Source: Paramyrothecium sp. XJ0827 (taxonomy: Eukaryota > Ascomycota > Sordariomycetes > Hypocreales > Stachybotryaceae). Taken from it: a stretch of 64,000 nt of DNA. Positions 35,721 to 49,068 of the stretch are shown here, one piece after another. The DNA is taken from assembly GCA_020881915.1 (NCBI GenBank), contig JAJFPB010000003.1:4526001-4590000 (forward strand), in the 5' to 3' direction. The first letter of the stretch is position 1. Each line of letters begins with the position of its first letter. The translations under genes were made by a program, and so were the position numbers. Under the pieces are notes generated by a model. The model was not told the DNA's origin, searched no databases, and saw only the letters and a list, made by a program, of their open reading frames with translations.

Positions 35721-38700
35721 ATGGCTGAGGCTCTTGGTGCTGTCGGCATCGTTGCCAGCATCGCTCAGCTTGTTGACTTGTGTGGGAAAGTCTGCCGTCG
35801 GCTTGAACAGTTCCATTCTGATTTAGACAGGGTTCCTGCATCCCTTCGCTATGTCAAAATTGAATTGCCCATCTTGGGAACCACATTAGGTCAAATTCGA
35901 CAAGGGATTGCGGATAATTTAGTACGCGAGGAGACCCGAAAGGCTCTCGTGCCAGTAATCGACGTTTGTCAAGAGCAGATATCACTGTTGGACATGATTC
36001 TCTCAAGAACACTACCTGCAGCGGACGATACATGGCGGGCAAAGAGCAAGAAGGCAATAGCCAGCGTGCAACAAGACGAGAAAGTTGCAAACATCATGAA
36101 GACTCTACAGAACTACATCGCTATCGTTACATTCTATCATACGACCATGTTATGGACTGAGAAGTCGCTCCAGGGTAAGTGAATATTTGGCATCCTGTAA
36201 GGCTGCGATCCCTGCTCATATTTGAGCATAGACATGAAAGACAGGAGAGAACAAATCATTTGTTGGCTGTCAGCACCAGACCCTCATAACAATCATGAAA
36301 AGGCTCTCAAGCAACGCCATGATGAGACGGGCCTTTGGTTTCTCAAAAGCAGCCATTATGACAAGTGGCGAAACGAAAATCCGGCATCCCTCTGGCTTCA
36401 TGGAATCCCAGGTTCAGGCAAGACCATACTCGCCTCCACTATCATTCAAGATATGCTCAAGTCCTGTAAAAGCAGTCTCGGAAACATAGTCATCTATTTC
36501 TACTTTGACTTCAAAGACCAACAAAAGCAGCAATCTCATCCAATGTTATGCTCGTTGGTCTGCCAATTACTGCAGCACTCTCGCGGAATCCCGGCGGGCC
36601 TCGAGGCGCTCTTCTCTTCCTGCAATAGCGGGCATCGCCAGCCATCTGCACATGAGCTATTGCAAGTAATACAGCAAATAATGCATAGTTTCGTCAACAT
36701 ATATGTAGTGCTTGATGCACTGGACGAATGTTCGGAATGTGCAGAGCTGATGGACATGCTTCAGAGAATCGCTGCCTGGAAGCATCAAAACATGCATATG
36801 CTGGTAACAAGCCGCAAAGAACGAGATATTGAGAGCTCGTTGCAAACCATCGTATCTCAGCAGGACATGATATGCCTCCAAAGTGAAGTGGTTGATGCGG
36901 ATATACGAAAATACATCCAGCAAAGGCTGACTGACGACAAAGGCTTTAGCAAGTGGGAGAAAGACGTTTCTCTGAAACAAAAGATGGAGACTGCTCTCGT
37001 TAAAGGTTCACATGGCATGTATGCAAACAATCTCTTGATTTGCTGCTTTTGCAATTTGAAATGACTCACAGAACTCACAGGTTTCGATGGGCTGCGTGCC
37101 AGCTAGACATATTGGCCAAGTGTCGCAATCGAGCAATGGTGTGCAAGTCACTCGCCGAATTGCCGCCAACGCTAGATGAAACATACGATCGCATCATCTC
37201 AATGATTAGCGACCGCGATATGCAGTACGCCACCCGCATCTTGCGATGGCTAACATTCTCTGCCCGCCCTCTCTCGATGGACGAGGTTTCTGAAATCGCC
37301 GCAATCGATGTGGAGCACGACCCTGCGTTTGACCGCGAGGAGGTCCTGGAAGATCCCCTAGATGTATTGAGCATATGCTCAAGCCTTGTTACCGTCAATT
37401 CAAGCCAACCCTTCGACTTCTTTCGACGCTCGTGGCACCCTATTCCCTCGGGGGACACTGTTGTACTCGCGCACTACTCTGTGAAAGAGTACCTCCTCTC
37501 AGCAAGAATCCTCAATGGGCCAGCTGCGCAATATGCCATGCAGCACACTACTAGCCACAGCATTATAACCACGGGCTGCCTTAAATACCTTGACCAGATT
37601 CAAGGGCCACAGTGCGTGCTCGGCTCTATTCGCGAAGAGTTCAAGTTGGCCAAGTATTGCGCGGAATTTTGGTTTAGCCATGCCAAGAATGTGAACGATA
37701 GGACCAGGGGGCTTGATCAAGTCATATTGGAGTTCTTAACAGAAAACAACGACTCTTTCAAGCATTGGCTTCAAATCTACAACCCGGATAAAAGGTGTTT
37801 TGGACAACCTCCAGCTCCTTTGTATTATGCAAGTCTTTTGGAGCTGACGGAAGTGGTGAGACTGATGATAGAACGGGATGACGATGTCAACGCACAAGGA
37901 GGATACTACGGTACCGCACTTCAAGTGGCTTCAGCTAACGGCTATGAGAAGATTGTGAAGCTACTGCTCGAAGCGAATGCCAAAATGAATACTCGGGATG
38001 GAGAATACGTTACCGCCCTTAGAGCAGCCTCATTTGCTGGGCACGAACAAGTAGTAGAGCTATTGATCAGTCGCGGTGCTGAGATTGATGCGCAAGACGA
38101 GTTTCAAGGCAGCGCACTCCAAGCAGCTACGGCTCAAGGTCATGGGAAGATTGTAGATCTCCTACTCAAAGCAAAGGCCGATGTCAATCTGCAGGGTGGG
38201 TACTATGGAACCCCTCTCAAGGCGGCCTCAGCTGCAGGCTACACGAAGATTGTGGAAGTACTGCTTGAGCGTGGCGCTGACGTCAATGCACAAGCTGGGA
38301 ATTATGGCGATTGCATTTATTCTATCACATCGACTGGGCGGCAGGAGGAGTACAATCTGGAGGAGGACATGCAGGAACTTGGCTCTGGGCACTTCGATGA
38401 TTCCTATACACATTCTGAAGATTACAGTGGCGGGAGTTGCGCATCCTCAGTTGCAGGCTCCAAACAATTGGCAGAAGCCAAGCCTGATATTGGCAATGAC
38501 ATCGGTACGAAGACCAATGCACCGACCAGCGCTCTCTACGCCGCTGCAGCTGAAGGACACGAGTTGATTGTGGGCTTGTTACTTAGAGCCCAGGCTGAAG
38601 TTGACGCGCCTGGAGGAGAGAGCGGCACAGCGCTTCAAGTGGCTTCAGACAATGGTCATATTGGGATCGTTGACATGCTACTCAAAGCTGGGGCCGATGT

Positions 38701-40498
38701 CAATGCGCAAAGTGGTGGGTTCTATGCCACTGCGCTTCAAGCAGCTTCGACATTTGGGAACAACAACATCGTTGACTTGCTGCTTAGAGCTGGGGCCTCT
38801 GTTGATGTCCAAGGAGGGTATCATGGCACAGCACTCCAAGCAGCTTCAAAAGGAGGCCATGAGAAGACTGTAGAGTTGCTGCTTGCTGCCGGTGCTGATG
38901 TCAACACCTATGGTGGAGAGTGTAGTGCACTCTGCATAGCCTCTGCTCAAGGTCATGAAAACATTGTTGAGATGTTACTTGCTGCTGGTGCAGATATTAA
39001 CACCAATGACGAAAAGTACAGCCCACTCCAGGCGGCTTCCACTAAAGGCTATGAGAGCATAGTGAGACTGCTCCATGCTGCTAGGGCCGACTCCTTCTCC
39101 CAGCATACTCTTAACAGCGCTCTTTTTTCCGCCTCAGCCTTTTCCCGGCATACTTATAACAGCGTTTTTTCCCCCGCTTCAGATATGGGCCACGAGAAAA
39201 TAGTAGCATTTTTGCTTGAGCAAGGCGCAAATGCCAACGCGCAGTGTGGGCCTGGACTTCAAGCGACTCCCAAATTAGCACTGCGAGTAGGGTCGTCGTT
39301 CCAGCTCGAGCCCGATCCCAACTCACAAGACGGACAGTACAGGAGCGCAATTTTGGCAGCTATCTACCTCAATTCAGCAAACATAGTAGAATTGCTCCTT
39401 GCTGCTGGCGCAAATATCACAGCACATGGCGGATGCTACAATAGCGCGCTGTACACCGCCGCGAATAGAGGATGGGTGCAGATGGTGCGGTTACTTCTTA
39501 CTCCAAGAGCTCAACATGGTGCAGAGCATATGGAATTCTCTAGGTCATTGGAAGCAGCTTCATTTCGAGGCCACGAGGAGGTGGTGAAACTGCTGCTTCA
39601 TAGCGAAACGGATATATGGAAAGGAAAGTGCAGTGAGGCGGTGTATGCGGCTTCAACTCAAGGTCATGAAAAGGTATTGGAGTTGTTGCTTATTGCCGAT
39701 TCCAATGTGGACATCTGTAGCGGCGAACGCAGCGCACTTCAAGCAGCTTCAGCGGCAGGGCATGAGGAGGTAGTAAGGCGACTACTTGATCATCAGGGGC
39801 ACGTCGACTTACAACGCATGAAGCTTGGCCAATCACTTTACGTGGCCTCACTGAAAGGCCATACCGCGGTTATTGAGTTACTGCTTACTGCTCATGTTGA
39901 CATAAACGCCTATGTTGGAGAATATGGTAATGTTCTCCAAGCTGCTGTTGTTGACGTGCCTGTAGTTCATCTTCTCCGTGCTTTGAAATCTTGGTCGCCA
40001 GCAGCGGCTTCAGATGGAGGGCAGAAGCCTGCCACATGCCTGGAGCCAAGCGATAAACGGGAGCAATTGGCGAGATTGCTCCTCGCTAACGATTATAAAA
40101 GAGAGGCAGAGGATCAGGATTACCTCAACGCACTACAAGCCGCCTCAGACCGCGGTCACAGTCATATAATAACGCTCCTGCTTCGAGCCAATGAGGATAA
40201 TGACTCAGATGAGGTTCTCTACTGCAGCTCACTCGCGATAAATCCATTGACAAGTCGCGAGTGGATTGTCGAGCAGTTGCTCAAGGCGGGTGCCGACGTC
40301 AATGGGCAAGGCGGATATTTCGGTACTGCGCTCCAAGCGGCTGTGTATGGAGGACACGAGACAATAGTGCACATGCTGCTTCAGGGCGGCGCCGACGTCA
40401 AGGCGCGAGGTGGAGGTTGTGGTAGTGCACTCCAGGCGGCGGCCTCTCGGGGCAATGCCAGAATTTTGAGGCTGCTGCTTCGCTACTGGCGTTCTTGA
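35721..40498 (+). CDS. STAND/NLR-like protein: SesA-type N-terminus, NACHT, ankyrin repeats
   Basis: Exons 35721-36174, 36232-37018 and 37081-40498 give 1552 aa; introns of 57 and 62 bp keep phase. Residues 1-150 match the N-terminal helical domain often found before fungal NACHT modules (MAEALGAVGIVASIAQLVDL start). The NACHT domain follows: Walker A GIPGSGKT near 210, Walker B VVLDALDEC near 311, then a winged-helix-like region (ILRWLTFSARPLSMDE) and the HYSVKEYLLS motif. From about 656 to the end there are some 20 or more ankyrin repeats (xGTALQAASxxGHExIVxLLLxAGADVN), interrupted by an acidic linker near 845-885. Such proteins are thought to sense non-self and trigger cell death in fungi. 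The frame is open throughout. The last repeats end without a cap, as is usual. Confidence 0.93.
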
Positions 40499-41319
40499 GC
40501 TTGGAAAAACTGGAAACACAGAATGTCGGTGTCCCCAATGCCTAAAATCGACCGTTCACTAAGCGATTGGACAATGCGTGGTGAGCAATGCGGAGAAGTG
40601 CTGTCAAGTCGTGAGGGGAAGAGCAGAAGAGGATAGACCAAGTGACAGCGTTGAAGAGACTGATTCATCAAGAATCGCACCGTTGCATTTGCCAAGGACA
40701 GGGCTGATGCTGCAGTAGAACTAGTCAATTTAGGCTCCAGATCTGATCTACAGCAACTGGAGAGAATTTTTCCATGTCGTTGCTGCAAGTTGCTTACGGG
40801 CAGTTGGAGAAAGGATGCAACGGATCTCCTCGCGCCGCTGTTACTGGAGAATGCTTGTTCCCCTCCCTATCAGCCTATTGGACGGGCTATTCACATATGC
40901 ACCTCCACTACGCGTCAGTGCGGCACTATGCGGTGCGAGGTTGCATTGTTGATGGCCTGACGGGATCGACGAACGAAGAGCTCTGCAGCGGTTGCTTCGT
41001 CGCGGACATGCTCGACTCCACTATTGCAATTCAACCGGTGAACTCCTCATCTTCCCCGCCGAGGTGAGCTGCCCATGATATTCACAATTGGTGGAAAATC
41101 GCTGGCGCTGCTGCAATTTTGCCTTTGGCCAAGGCCCTTGAAGGGCAGGTCAACTCACCGAAGCTACTGGCTGCAAGAAATCCTTCATAGAAGGAGCGGA
41201 GGATCGTCGACGGACTTGGTCCCCGTGTAATGGCTACTTATACCACGGTTGCAGGCGAGCGATAGGAGCAATGATGTGTCCGGGACCATTGAAAGCAAGA
41301 TCTTTGCACCTCCGCCATC
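40499..41319. other. intergenic
   Basis: Between the ankyrin gene and the GH43 gene. A plus-strand frame (40774-41067) has no features. A short stretch near 40690-40760 (ADAAVELVNLGS) looks like a decayed continuation of the ankyrin array, but this is weak. Confidence 0.35.
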
Positions 41320-43145
41320 ATGCGCACTCTCTCATGGCTACTCGGGGCGGCTAGTCTCGTCACGATGGCTTCCGGCCAATCAGACGTGACGAACTCGACC
41401 TTTCACAACCCGATTCTTCCTGGGTGGAACTCGGATCCCAGCTGTGCCTTTGTGAAGGAGCTCGACAACACATTCTTCTGCACGACCTCGTCGTTCCTGG
41501 GATTCCCCGGAGTTCCAGTGTACGCGAGCAAAGATTTGGTGAATTGGAAACTCGCGAGCAATGCGCTCAACAGGCTGGAGCAATTGCCTGAGCTTGCTCT
41601 GAACCGGGGCCATCAAAACGAAGGCATTTGGGCATCGACAATCCGCTACAGGGACGGCGTGTTATACATCATCACGTCTTACGTGCAATTCGCCAATTGG
41701 GGCCCCAAGATCATTGTCTTCAAGACGACCGATCCCTACGATGATGCCGCATGGAGCCAGCCCGTGACCATCGAGAACCCGGCAAGGGACATCGACCCCG
41801 ACCTGTTCTGGGACACTGACGGCAAGCTGTACATGTCAGTTGCTGCAGGTATCTACATTAGCGAGATCGACCTCGAGACCGGCTCGGCGACCGACCCCGT
41901 CCGTGTGTGGAACGGTACCGGCGACCGCAACCCCGAGGGCCCTCACACCTACCTCAAGGATGACTGGTATTATCTTCTCATCGGCGAGGGCGGCACGAAA
42001 CTCAACCACACCGTCACGATCGCAAGGGGCAAATCCGCAACCGGTCCTTTTGAGGGCTTCGAAGGCAACCCGATCCTCACGAACAAGTTCACCAACGAAT
42101 ACTTCCAAACTGTGGGGCACGCCGACCTCTTCCAGGACGCGGCCGGTAATTGGTGGGGAGCAGCGCTCGCCACGCGATCCGGACCGGAATGGGTCAACTA
42201 TCCGATGGGTCGCGAGACCGTCCTCTTTGCGGTGACGTGGGAGGAAGGAGAGTGGCCGGTCCTGGACCCCATTCGCGGAACCATGACGGGCCCTCTGCCA
42301 CCCACCAACAAAGAGATCCCCGGCGACGGACACTGGATCAACGAGCCGGATGTAGTCGACTTCAAGCCTGGCTCGGCGCTCCCCAGGCACTTCCTCTTCT
42401 GGCGCCCACCCCAGGAGTCCCTGTTCGATATTTCTCCCGAGGGGCACGAGAACACGCTGCAGATCTCCCCGTCCAACGTCAACCTCTCGGCCACAGTGGG
42501 CTGGGACCCGACAGTCGACGGCCTTGGGTTCGTCGCGCGGAAGCAGAGCGCCACCCTCTTCGACTACAGCGTCGACGTTTCCTTCAGCCCCAAGGTGCGG
42601 GATGAGGAGGCTGGCATCACTGTCTTCCTGACCCAGGTTCAGCACATCGACCTCAGCATCGTCAACCTGCCGGCCTGCAACGGATCGACCCTGGTGCCCC
42701 GTTTCCGATTCCGGGTCGAGTCGTCAGGTCTTCCCAGCTTCGAGGCCCCCGAGACTTACATTTTGCCCGTTCCCAAGGCGTGGCGCTCGGAGCCCATCCG
42801 TCTGTTTGCTTCCGCCGTCAGCGACACTGAATACGTCTTTGGCGCTGCTCCCGCGGCCCGGCCCGAGGAATATCTGGAGCTCGGTTCCGCCAGTGGTGAG
42901 ATTGTTTCCGGAGGTAGCGGTCCATTCACTGGTATGTCAAGCCCCTTTGTCTAGGTTACAAACCAAGCGAATCCGTTTTCTTGTGTTGGATCCAAGCTAA
43001 CCGTACTCGAGGAACCATCATCGGCGCCTACGCGACGAACAACGGCGGCGAGGGTGAGACGCCTGCGTACTTCAGCAAATGGAGGTATACACCGGTTGCG
43101 CAAAAGATTGATCACGACACCGTGGTCCCAGTGAAGCATGAGTAA
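41320..43145 (+). CDS. secreted glycoside hydrolase family 43 (beta-xylosidase / arabinofuranosidase type)
   Basis: Acts on xylan or arabinan side chains outside the cell. Exons 41320-42931 and 43012-43145 give 581 aa; the 80-bp intron (gtatgt...ctcgag) joins GPFTG to TIIGAYATNN. A signal peptide covers about residues 1-19. The five-bladed propeller starts with HNPILPGWNSDPS, where Asp39 is the likely general base. The pKa-modulating Asp is in DIDPDLFWD (about 159) and the general acid Glu in PEGPH (about 205). The C-terminal half is a beta-sandwich with TVGWDPTVDGLGFVARKQ, as in xylosidases of this family, and ends with FSKWRYTPV. Exact activity cannot be told from sequence alone. Confidence 0.94.
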
Positions 43146-45128
43146 ACGGGTATCGATACGTCGGTGATGGGCAGTACTGAGTGGGCTGTGGAGACTACGA
43201 ATGTCACGTCACCTCAGAAGATCGAGAAAGTCTGGTTTGGGAGGCGGTGGCGGCGGGCACCGCGGGAAGAGCCGCAAACTTTCGGGACGTCCCGACGTAA
43301 AAGCTTCGATGGGTAGCTCGCGGTTGTTCTGACCGCATTCCAGTCAATAGAACAAGATTCCATTCCTTCGAAATGTTCCATGTCCAGCGGATCGTTGGGA
43401 CAATTGAGAGTCTGCAGATATGGATTGATTGTGGCGCAGCGCCCATGAACGTTTTTCCTCTTCGGGCGCCTTTTGTGGCGCAGGCGAAAATAACAGGATT
43501 CTTGGACATGCTATCGCTCCGTAACATCCGCGAGATAGAAGACACGAGAAGCTGGCCAATAGTAGATTCGCGACCATGCGAAATTTGCTCCCAACCGGTC
43601 GGAGTCCGGGTCCCATGCTCGCGCGACTTGCAGCTGAGTACCGGAAATTCGACAATCGAAGATTGCCGGGTGGGTTGTTGTCACCAGCTATGACGACATC
43701 AGACTGTGACGTACGCGGGGTCGTCCGCCTTTTGTTTATACCAAGGGCGCTACGCTGGCCGCGTTTCTCTAGAGACGACTTGTCTTCGACGGGTCTTGGG
43801 CAGGAAAACTTTGACCGGGCGGACTAAACAAAAACGCCGGCGAAATATGAGCATTTCTTTCACTTCGCTTGGTCCTTGGACGCTGACTAGTCATTGTCCG
43901 TCGACGGGAACCAGGGGTGCTCCCTGATAGACGCCGAGCCTTGCCCGTTGGCGTGTAGCGTGGCGCAGCAAACCCACAAGGAACCGCTTAGTTCTCACGA
44001 AGCAAAAACAAGGCACTCCTGTGGGCTAAACAGCCTGGACTGCAGTCAAGATTCGAGCCCGCAGCCCTGGGCCGCAAGCGCCGCCGCCGCCCGTGTGTCT
44101 GGTTAGTTCCGCCAGGTCCTTGGTCGTCGCCGTGCGACAAGGCAAAGGGTCACAGGACGGCTGCCTGGCCTACTAGCCTGACCCCGGGGCCCTCGTTGGG
44201 TTGTCAGCGGTATCCCATCACGAGGCCCTTGGCTGTTCTGGGCTCTGGGTTGAGACTGGAGGGGAGCACAAGGCGCCTGAAGAAACATGACCCAGCCAAC
44301 GCAAGGCGCTTGTCCCAGCCTGAATCCGACGCCACCCAAAGCGACTTGGTCGCAAAAGAGCACGACGGTTCTGCTGTGGCAGTCACATTTGGAGAGCAGC
44401 GAAAGTGACACAACGAAGAGCCGTGTATACAGGCGAATGCTGATCATGAAGTTGCGGTCTGCAAGCCCTGAGACTCATACTGAGTTATACTGCGGGCACT
44501 TCTCATTTTAGTATTTGTAGTCTTCAGATGATTGCGATATACTATACTGTTTTCCTTGTGCCAAGAGTTAGGGTCCGAATACCAATTGTCTTACAATGAG
44601 GTTCTAGTCCTTTCTGAGCCTCATCCGACCCGGGTGTCATCTGGACAAGACCTGGACAGAAGAGACAAGGATGCAGGCCCCCCTCCCCCTCCTTCGACGG
44701 TACCCTCTGTCTCCCCACCACCCACCCTCCCACCTTCCTCTACCTTGGACTGCTGAAGACCGTCTGCACGTAATACCGCGCAGGCAGTGGCCCTTCCCCA
44801 TCGCCCACTCGTTCTTTTTTCCAACCTTTCATCCTACATTACACTACGACTCCCGAAACCCACAGCAGGCTGCTCCTCGCCCGCTTGCTTTCTTGCTTGC
44901 CCTTGACGTGGCACGAGCGTTGCGCATTTTCGCATAATTCTTGGCCTGCACTGAGATTTAGCTCCAACAATATCCCGCCGGCCAGTCCGGTTCCGCTCGC
45001 TGGTCTTGGTGTCGTCATCCCTCCTCCTCCCCAGCCTCCCCATTCCCAACATCCATCAACCGAGCGACTATAATTCCGGCAGCCTACGAAGCATCTTTGT
45101 CGCTCGCAGAAACCCGTCGTGCTAAGCC
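43146..45128. other. 2-kb intergenic with pyrimidine-rich leader
   Basis: No supported gene. Near 44680-44750 the plus strand is strongly C/T-rich, as in promoters and leaders of many filamentous ascomycete genes, and the next gene starts about 400 bp later. I checked by eye for a tRNA around 44050 and found no cloverleaf. Confidence 0.45.
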
Positions 45129-48100
45129 ATGGCCGACGTCTACCGAGAGACCCGCGTCTATCGCGACGAGGGTTCCGACGACGATGACCGCTACAGGACC
45201 ACTACCGTCCGCCGCTACAAAGTAAACCCTGGTCGCTATGAGCGCAGCGTTGTTGAGGTCGACGACGACCGTCGGTCGCGCTACTCAGGCTATACTGGCC
45301 GTCCTGCCGGCGAGATGCTCGAGGTTGACCGACGCTCTGCCGTTCCCGACCGGCCACGATCCGCCTTTGAACCTTATGAAGATCGCTCTCGAAGTGTCTA
45401 CTATGAGCGCGAGGTTGAGCGAGAGTCTCCCCGTGAGCCCGCACGATCCCGTGTTGCCGTCTATGACAGGGAAACCGATCGCGACTGGGACAAGCACTCC
45501 CGCCATAGCCACGGCCACCATCACCACCACCATCACCGCCACGACTCTGACGAGATTCGCGTTGAGAAACGCGTAGAGGAACGCTTTGAGGATCCCCACG
45601 GCCATGAAGTCGAGCGATACCGCAAGGAGACCGAGTACTACACTCAGGCCGATCCACCGCCAGCCCCAGTAATCATCCGCCAACGTGCACCCGAACAGAA
45701 GATCATCGTTCAGGAGGCCCCGCCGCCTGCCCCAATCATTGTTCCCCGCCAGGAACCTGGAGTGGTCGTGGTGCGGGAGAAGGAGCCCGCCCGTGAGATG
45801 GTTCGACGTGAACCGTCCGAGGAAGAATACTGGTATCGACACGAAAGGCGCGAAGTAGGGCCCCATGACCGCGACCGTGACTTTGCTGCCGTCGGTCGCT
45901 ACGATCCCCGTCGCCGCCACCGTGATGACTACGAAGGGGATGAAGATTACTATGTGCGCCGCACCGTCGTCCGGCGAGAGCGCAGCGAGAGTCCTCACCA
46001 CAAGCGCTACCTTGCCGAGGGTGCCCTCGCGGCTGCAGGTTTGACCGCGCTGCTTGCTGCTCGTCGAGACAAGGACGGTGACCTGCAAGAGAACCGTGGC
46101 CGAAAAGTGCTTGCTGGCGCAGCTCTAGGAGCTTTGGGTACCGAGGCCGTTAGACGAGCCCATAGCGCATACGGCGACCGCTACCGTGACGGAGAAGAGT
46201 CTCCCGATCGCCATTCCATCCTGAAAAAGGGTCTCGGCGTAGCAGCTGTTGCCCTGGCCGCTGCTGGTGCCGCCAAGTACTACCAGACCAACAAGATCGA
46301 AAAGGAGGAGACTCATCGTGGTAGAAGTCGTCGCCGCGGAAAATATTCTGGGGACGAGTATTCTCGTTCACCCACCCGCAGTCGAAGCCGTAGCCGCAGA
46401 AGTTTGTCGACCGTGGCCAAGGCTGCTATCGGCACAGCCGCCACTGCAGGCATTGTCAACCACATCCGTAATAGATCCAAGTCTAAGGGATCCAGGCACC
46501 ACAGTAGCTCTCGTTCTCGCTCCCGGAGTAAGTCAAAGCTGCGCCGCGGCGCTGAGATTGCTGGAGCCGCCGCCGCCGCTGGAGTCGCAACCAAAATGTG
46601 GAAGAACCACAAGGATAAGAAGGACGCACGTTCAGACTACAGCAGCGACGACGATGACCGCCACCGCCGTCGATACTCGCACAGCAGGAGTAGGAGCAGG
46701 AGCAGGTCGCAGGCCAGATCTCTACGTACCGACGCCACAGCTGACCCCGAACTAGGGCTAGTTGAATACGGAAACGACCCTCTGCCGGTCGACCGCTCCG
46801 CCCGGTCAAGACAGGGATACGAGTCTGAAGCGGAGGAGAGACGGGAAAGACGGCGCAGGAGGCGCGACCGCGATCGGTCTACCTCATTGTCAGATCCCGA
46901 GAGGAAACGCAGCAAGAGCCGGCTGCGGGACATGGCTGCCGCAGGAGCCGCTGCGATCGGCCTCAAGGGCATGAAGGATCGTCATGACCAGGAGAAAGAT
47001 AGGCAAGCTGCTGAAGATGATCCTCGGGACAGGAGGACGCGTAGCAGAGGATCGAGGGAGAGAAGGTCTAGAGACCGTGAACATGGTAGTCGACGTGAGT
47101 CCTAACCCCTCGGTGCCCTAGAACATTGTCACTAATCAGCCTATCAGGCTATGACGAGGATGAAGACGAAAGAGAGCGATATTACACTGACCATGGCGAT
47201 CGACCTCACTCGCCTCCTACTGCTTCTGGTGGTGCCTACTATCCCCCCTATCCTGACAACACTCCTCCTGCCATGGGCGGTGGTGCCAGTCTTCATACAT
47301 TCCCCGAGCCTGTCAATCACCAGAACTATCAGCCCTATGTACCGCAAGACTACACCGGGTATCCTCCGCAAGCACCACCAGGACCGCCTCCACCCCCCAA
47401 CGCGGCGCCCCCTGCCAATTTCCCGCCGCCTCCCCCGGGCCCTCCTCCTCCAGGACCTCCTCCAGCCGGTGGCAGGATTCCGCCTGACCATGTGAGTGAC
47501 ACTGCCCGTAGCCTCCGAAGCCGCGACGGGGGAAGAGAAGATGGTGCGTCAAGTCGTACTGCGCGGGCTTCGACTTCCCCTGTGACATGTGAGTTGGTTA
47601 CTGACGATTGTCCAGATGGTCTAAACTCGTCGTCGCAAGATAAGTTCTTGTCTCCGGACAAAGAAAGACAGCCAGCTGCTAGATCCGTTGTGTTCATTCC
47701 ACTCTCGCCTAAGAGCTCCATGACCATGGAAAGGCATCGAAGAGAGCAAGCAGCGGCGAAAGAGGCAGAACAGAGCAAGTCACACGAAACGAGGAAAATT
47801 GATGACGATGTTGATGATGTGGTACCCGAGCGAGAACAAGCTGTTGTTACCCGGCCGCCAATTCTGCGCCGGCGGTCTTCAGATCCATCATCCGACCGAC
47901 CCTTGATCAGCCGCCGACCGGCGCGGGATTACGACTCGGGTATCTCCGACTCTGAGGAGGACGTTGAATTGCTACCTGCGCGTTTCGATGACTACGGCAG
48001 ACCGTTAAATGGTACAACAACCGGCCGCAACAGGTGGACGAGCAGACAAGGCGATTTTGAGAGGAGACCTCGCCACCCTGGCGACTGGGACGTGCGCGGC

Positions 48101-48325
48101 GCGTGGCAGGTCAGTGGCACAGAGAACGAGGCGGTGGAGAGGCTGGCCAGAACGATGACGGACGTGATTGATGGGCGGCAGAGCTGGCTTTCACTGATCG
48201 GTGGAGTCATTGGCGGAGGGTTGCTGCAGCCGGACGAGTCGCATGGTCGACACGACCGGAGCCACTCGAGGATCGAAGACGAAGCTGAGGATGCAAGGGA
48301 AGTGAAGCACAGGAAGCGGAGGTGA
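45129..48325 (+). CDS. large Arg/Ser/Ala-rich protein, DUF3824-like
   Basis: Exons 45129-47094 and 47148-48325 give 1047 aa; the 53-bp intron (gtgagt...atcag) is in phase. The protein starts MADVYRETRVYRDEG and has a His run near residue 130. Then come at least six Ala/Gly-rich helical blocks (for example LAEGALAAAGLTALLAA, KGLGVAAVALAAAGAAKYY) separated by Arg/Ser/Asp-rich charged linkers. The C-terminal part is Pro-rich (PPPGPPPPGPP near 770), then acidic. I recognise the pattern as that of fungal DUF3824-type proteins of unknown function. The PPP-rich and RS segments suggest protein or RNA contacts. A further small intron around 47490-47620 is possible but not needed. Confidence 0.8.
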
Positions 48326-48798
48326 CGACCTAATGATATAATGAGTACTTTCCGTCTTCTTTTTTCCTTTATTACTGGTCTGCTCTTTCAACATGTATGT
48401 TGTGCTTTGTCGCTGGGAAAAGGATTATGTGAGGGGTGGATGTCATGTGGAGGGAACTGGTTTAGAAAGATACGATATGAGGTCACGATTCTGATGATAT
48501 GATTATGCCTAATAGATAAACGTTGTTTAATTACATAGGAAATGCGCGCCTCATGACATCGGCTTGTCGTGTAATCCGAAAGACTAACACGGCTGCCTTG
48601 GAAAATGCAGTCTTCAGGTACGACAACCTGTCCCAGTCAACTAACAAGTCCGCTTCAACTCTGTCTTCTTTCTTGCATCTGTGTTAACAATACATCGGCC
48701 TTGCTCACAACGGCTAACGCTGAGTGAACGACATCCAGAATTTCCAACCGCCTTATGAGAAGAATATTTCATACGAGAACTTCACCGCTAGGCCACCC
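48326..48798. other. intergenic, convergent 3' regions
   Basis: No gene supported. Confidence 0.5.
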
Positions 48799-49068
48799 TC
48801 AAGCCGCCGAGGCAACGTCGCCCTCGACGTCGTCGTTCTCCTCATCTTTCTCGGTCTTTTCTTGCCTGCGTGCCTCCTCTTCTGCGCGGCGCTGCTCCTC
48901 GGCCTGTTCTGCCTCGACGGCGGCGCGGTGGGCGAGACAGTCCTGGTGCCGGGCTTGTTCGGAGGGTATGTCGGCGTACCACCCCTCGCAGCCCTCGCAG
49001 TAGACAATTTCGAAATGTCCTTCAATGGGGGACAAGGAGCCGGAGCGGGCCTCGGCTGGAGGTGACAT
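48799..49068 (-). CDS. small Cys-His and Glu-rich protein (89 aa)
   Basis: The ATG at 49068 opens an 89-aa product. Residues 20-45 hold HFEIVYCEGCEGWY followed by Cys and His spaced HQDCLAH, which could bind one zinc. The rest is a highly charged helix (AEQAEEQRRAEEEARRQEKTE) and an acidic tail. I chose this start because upstream codons in the same frame look like untranslated sequence (hydrophobic and Cys-rich, unlike the rest). I do not know the family name. The Cys/His spacing and the compact composition argue that it is real. Confidence 0.6.
   Translation of the reverse strand: MSPPAEARSGSLSPIEGHFEIVYCEGCEGWYADIPSEQARHQDCLAHRAAVEAEQAEEQRRAEEEARRQEKTEKDEENDDVEGDVASAA

Noticed and set aside
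41836..42645. Long minus-strand frame within GH43
   Set aside because: Antisense shadow of a GC-rich coding gene.
44030..44110. tRNA-like attcgagccc motif
   Set aside because: No matching stems for a cloverleaf around it.
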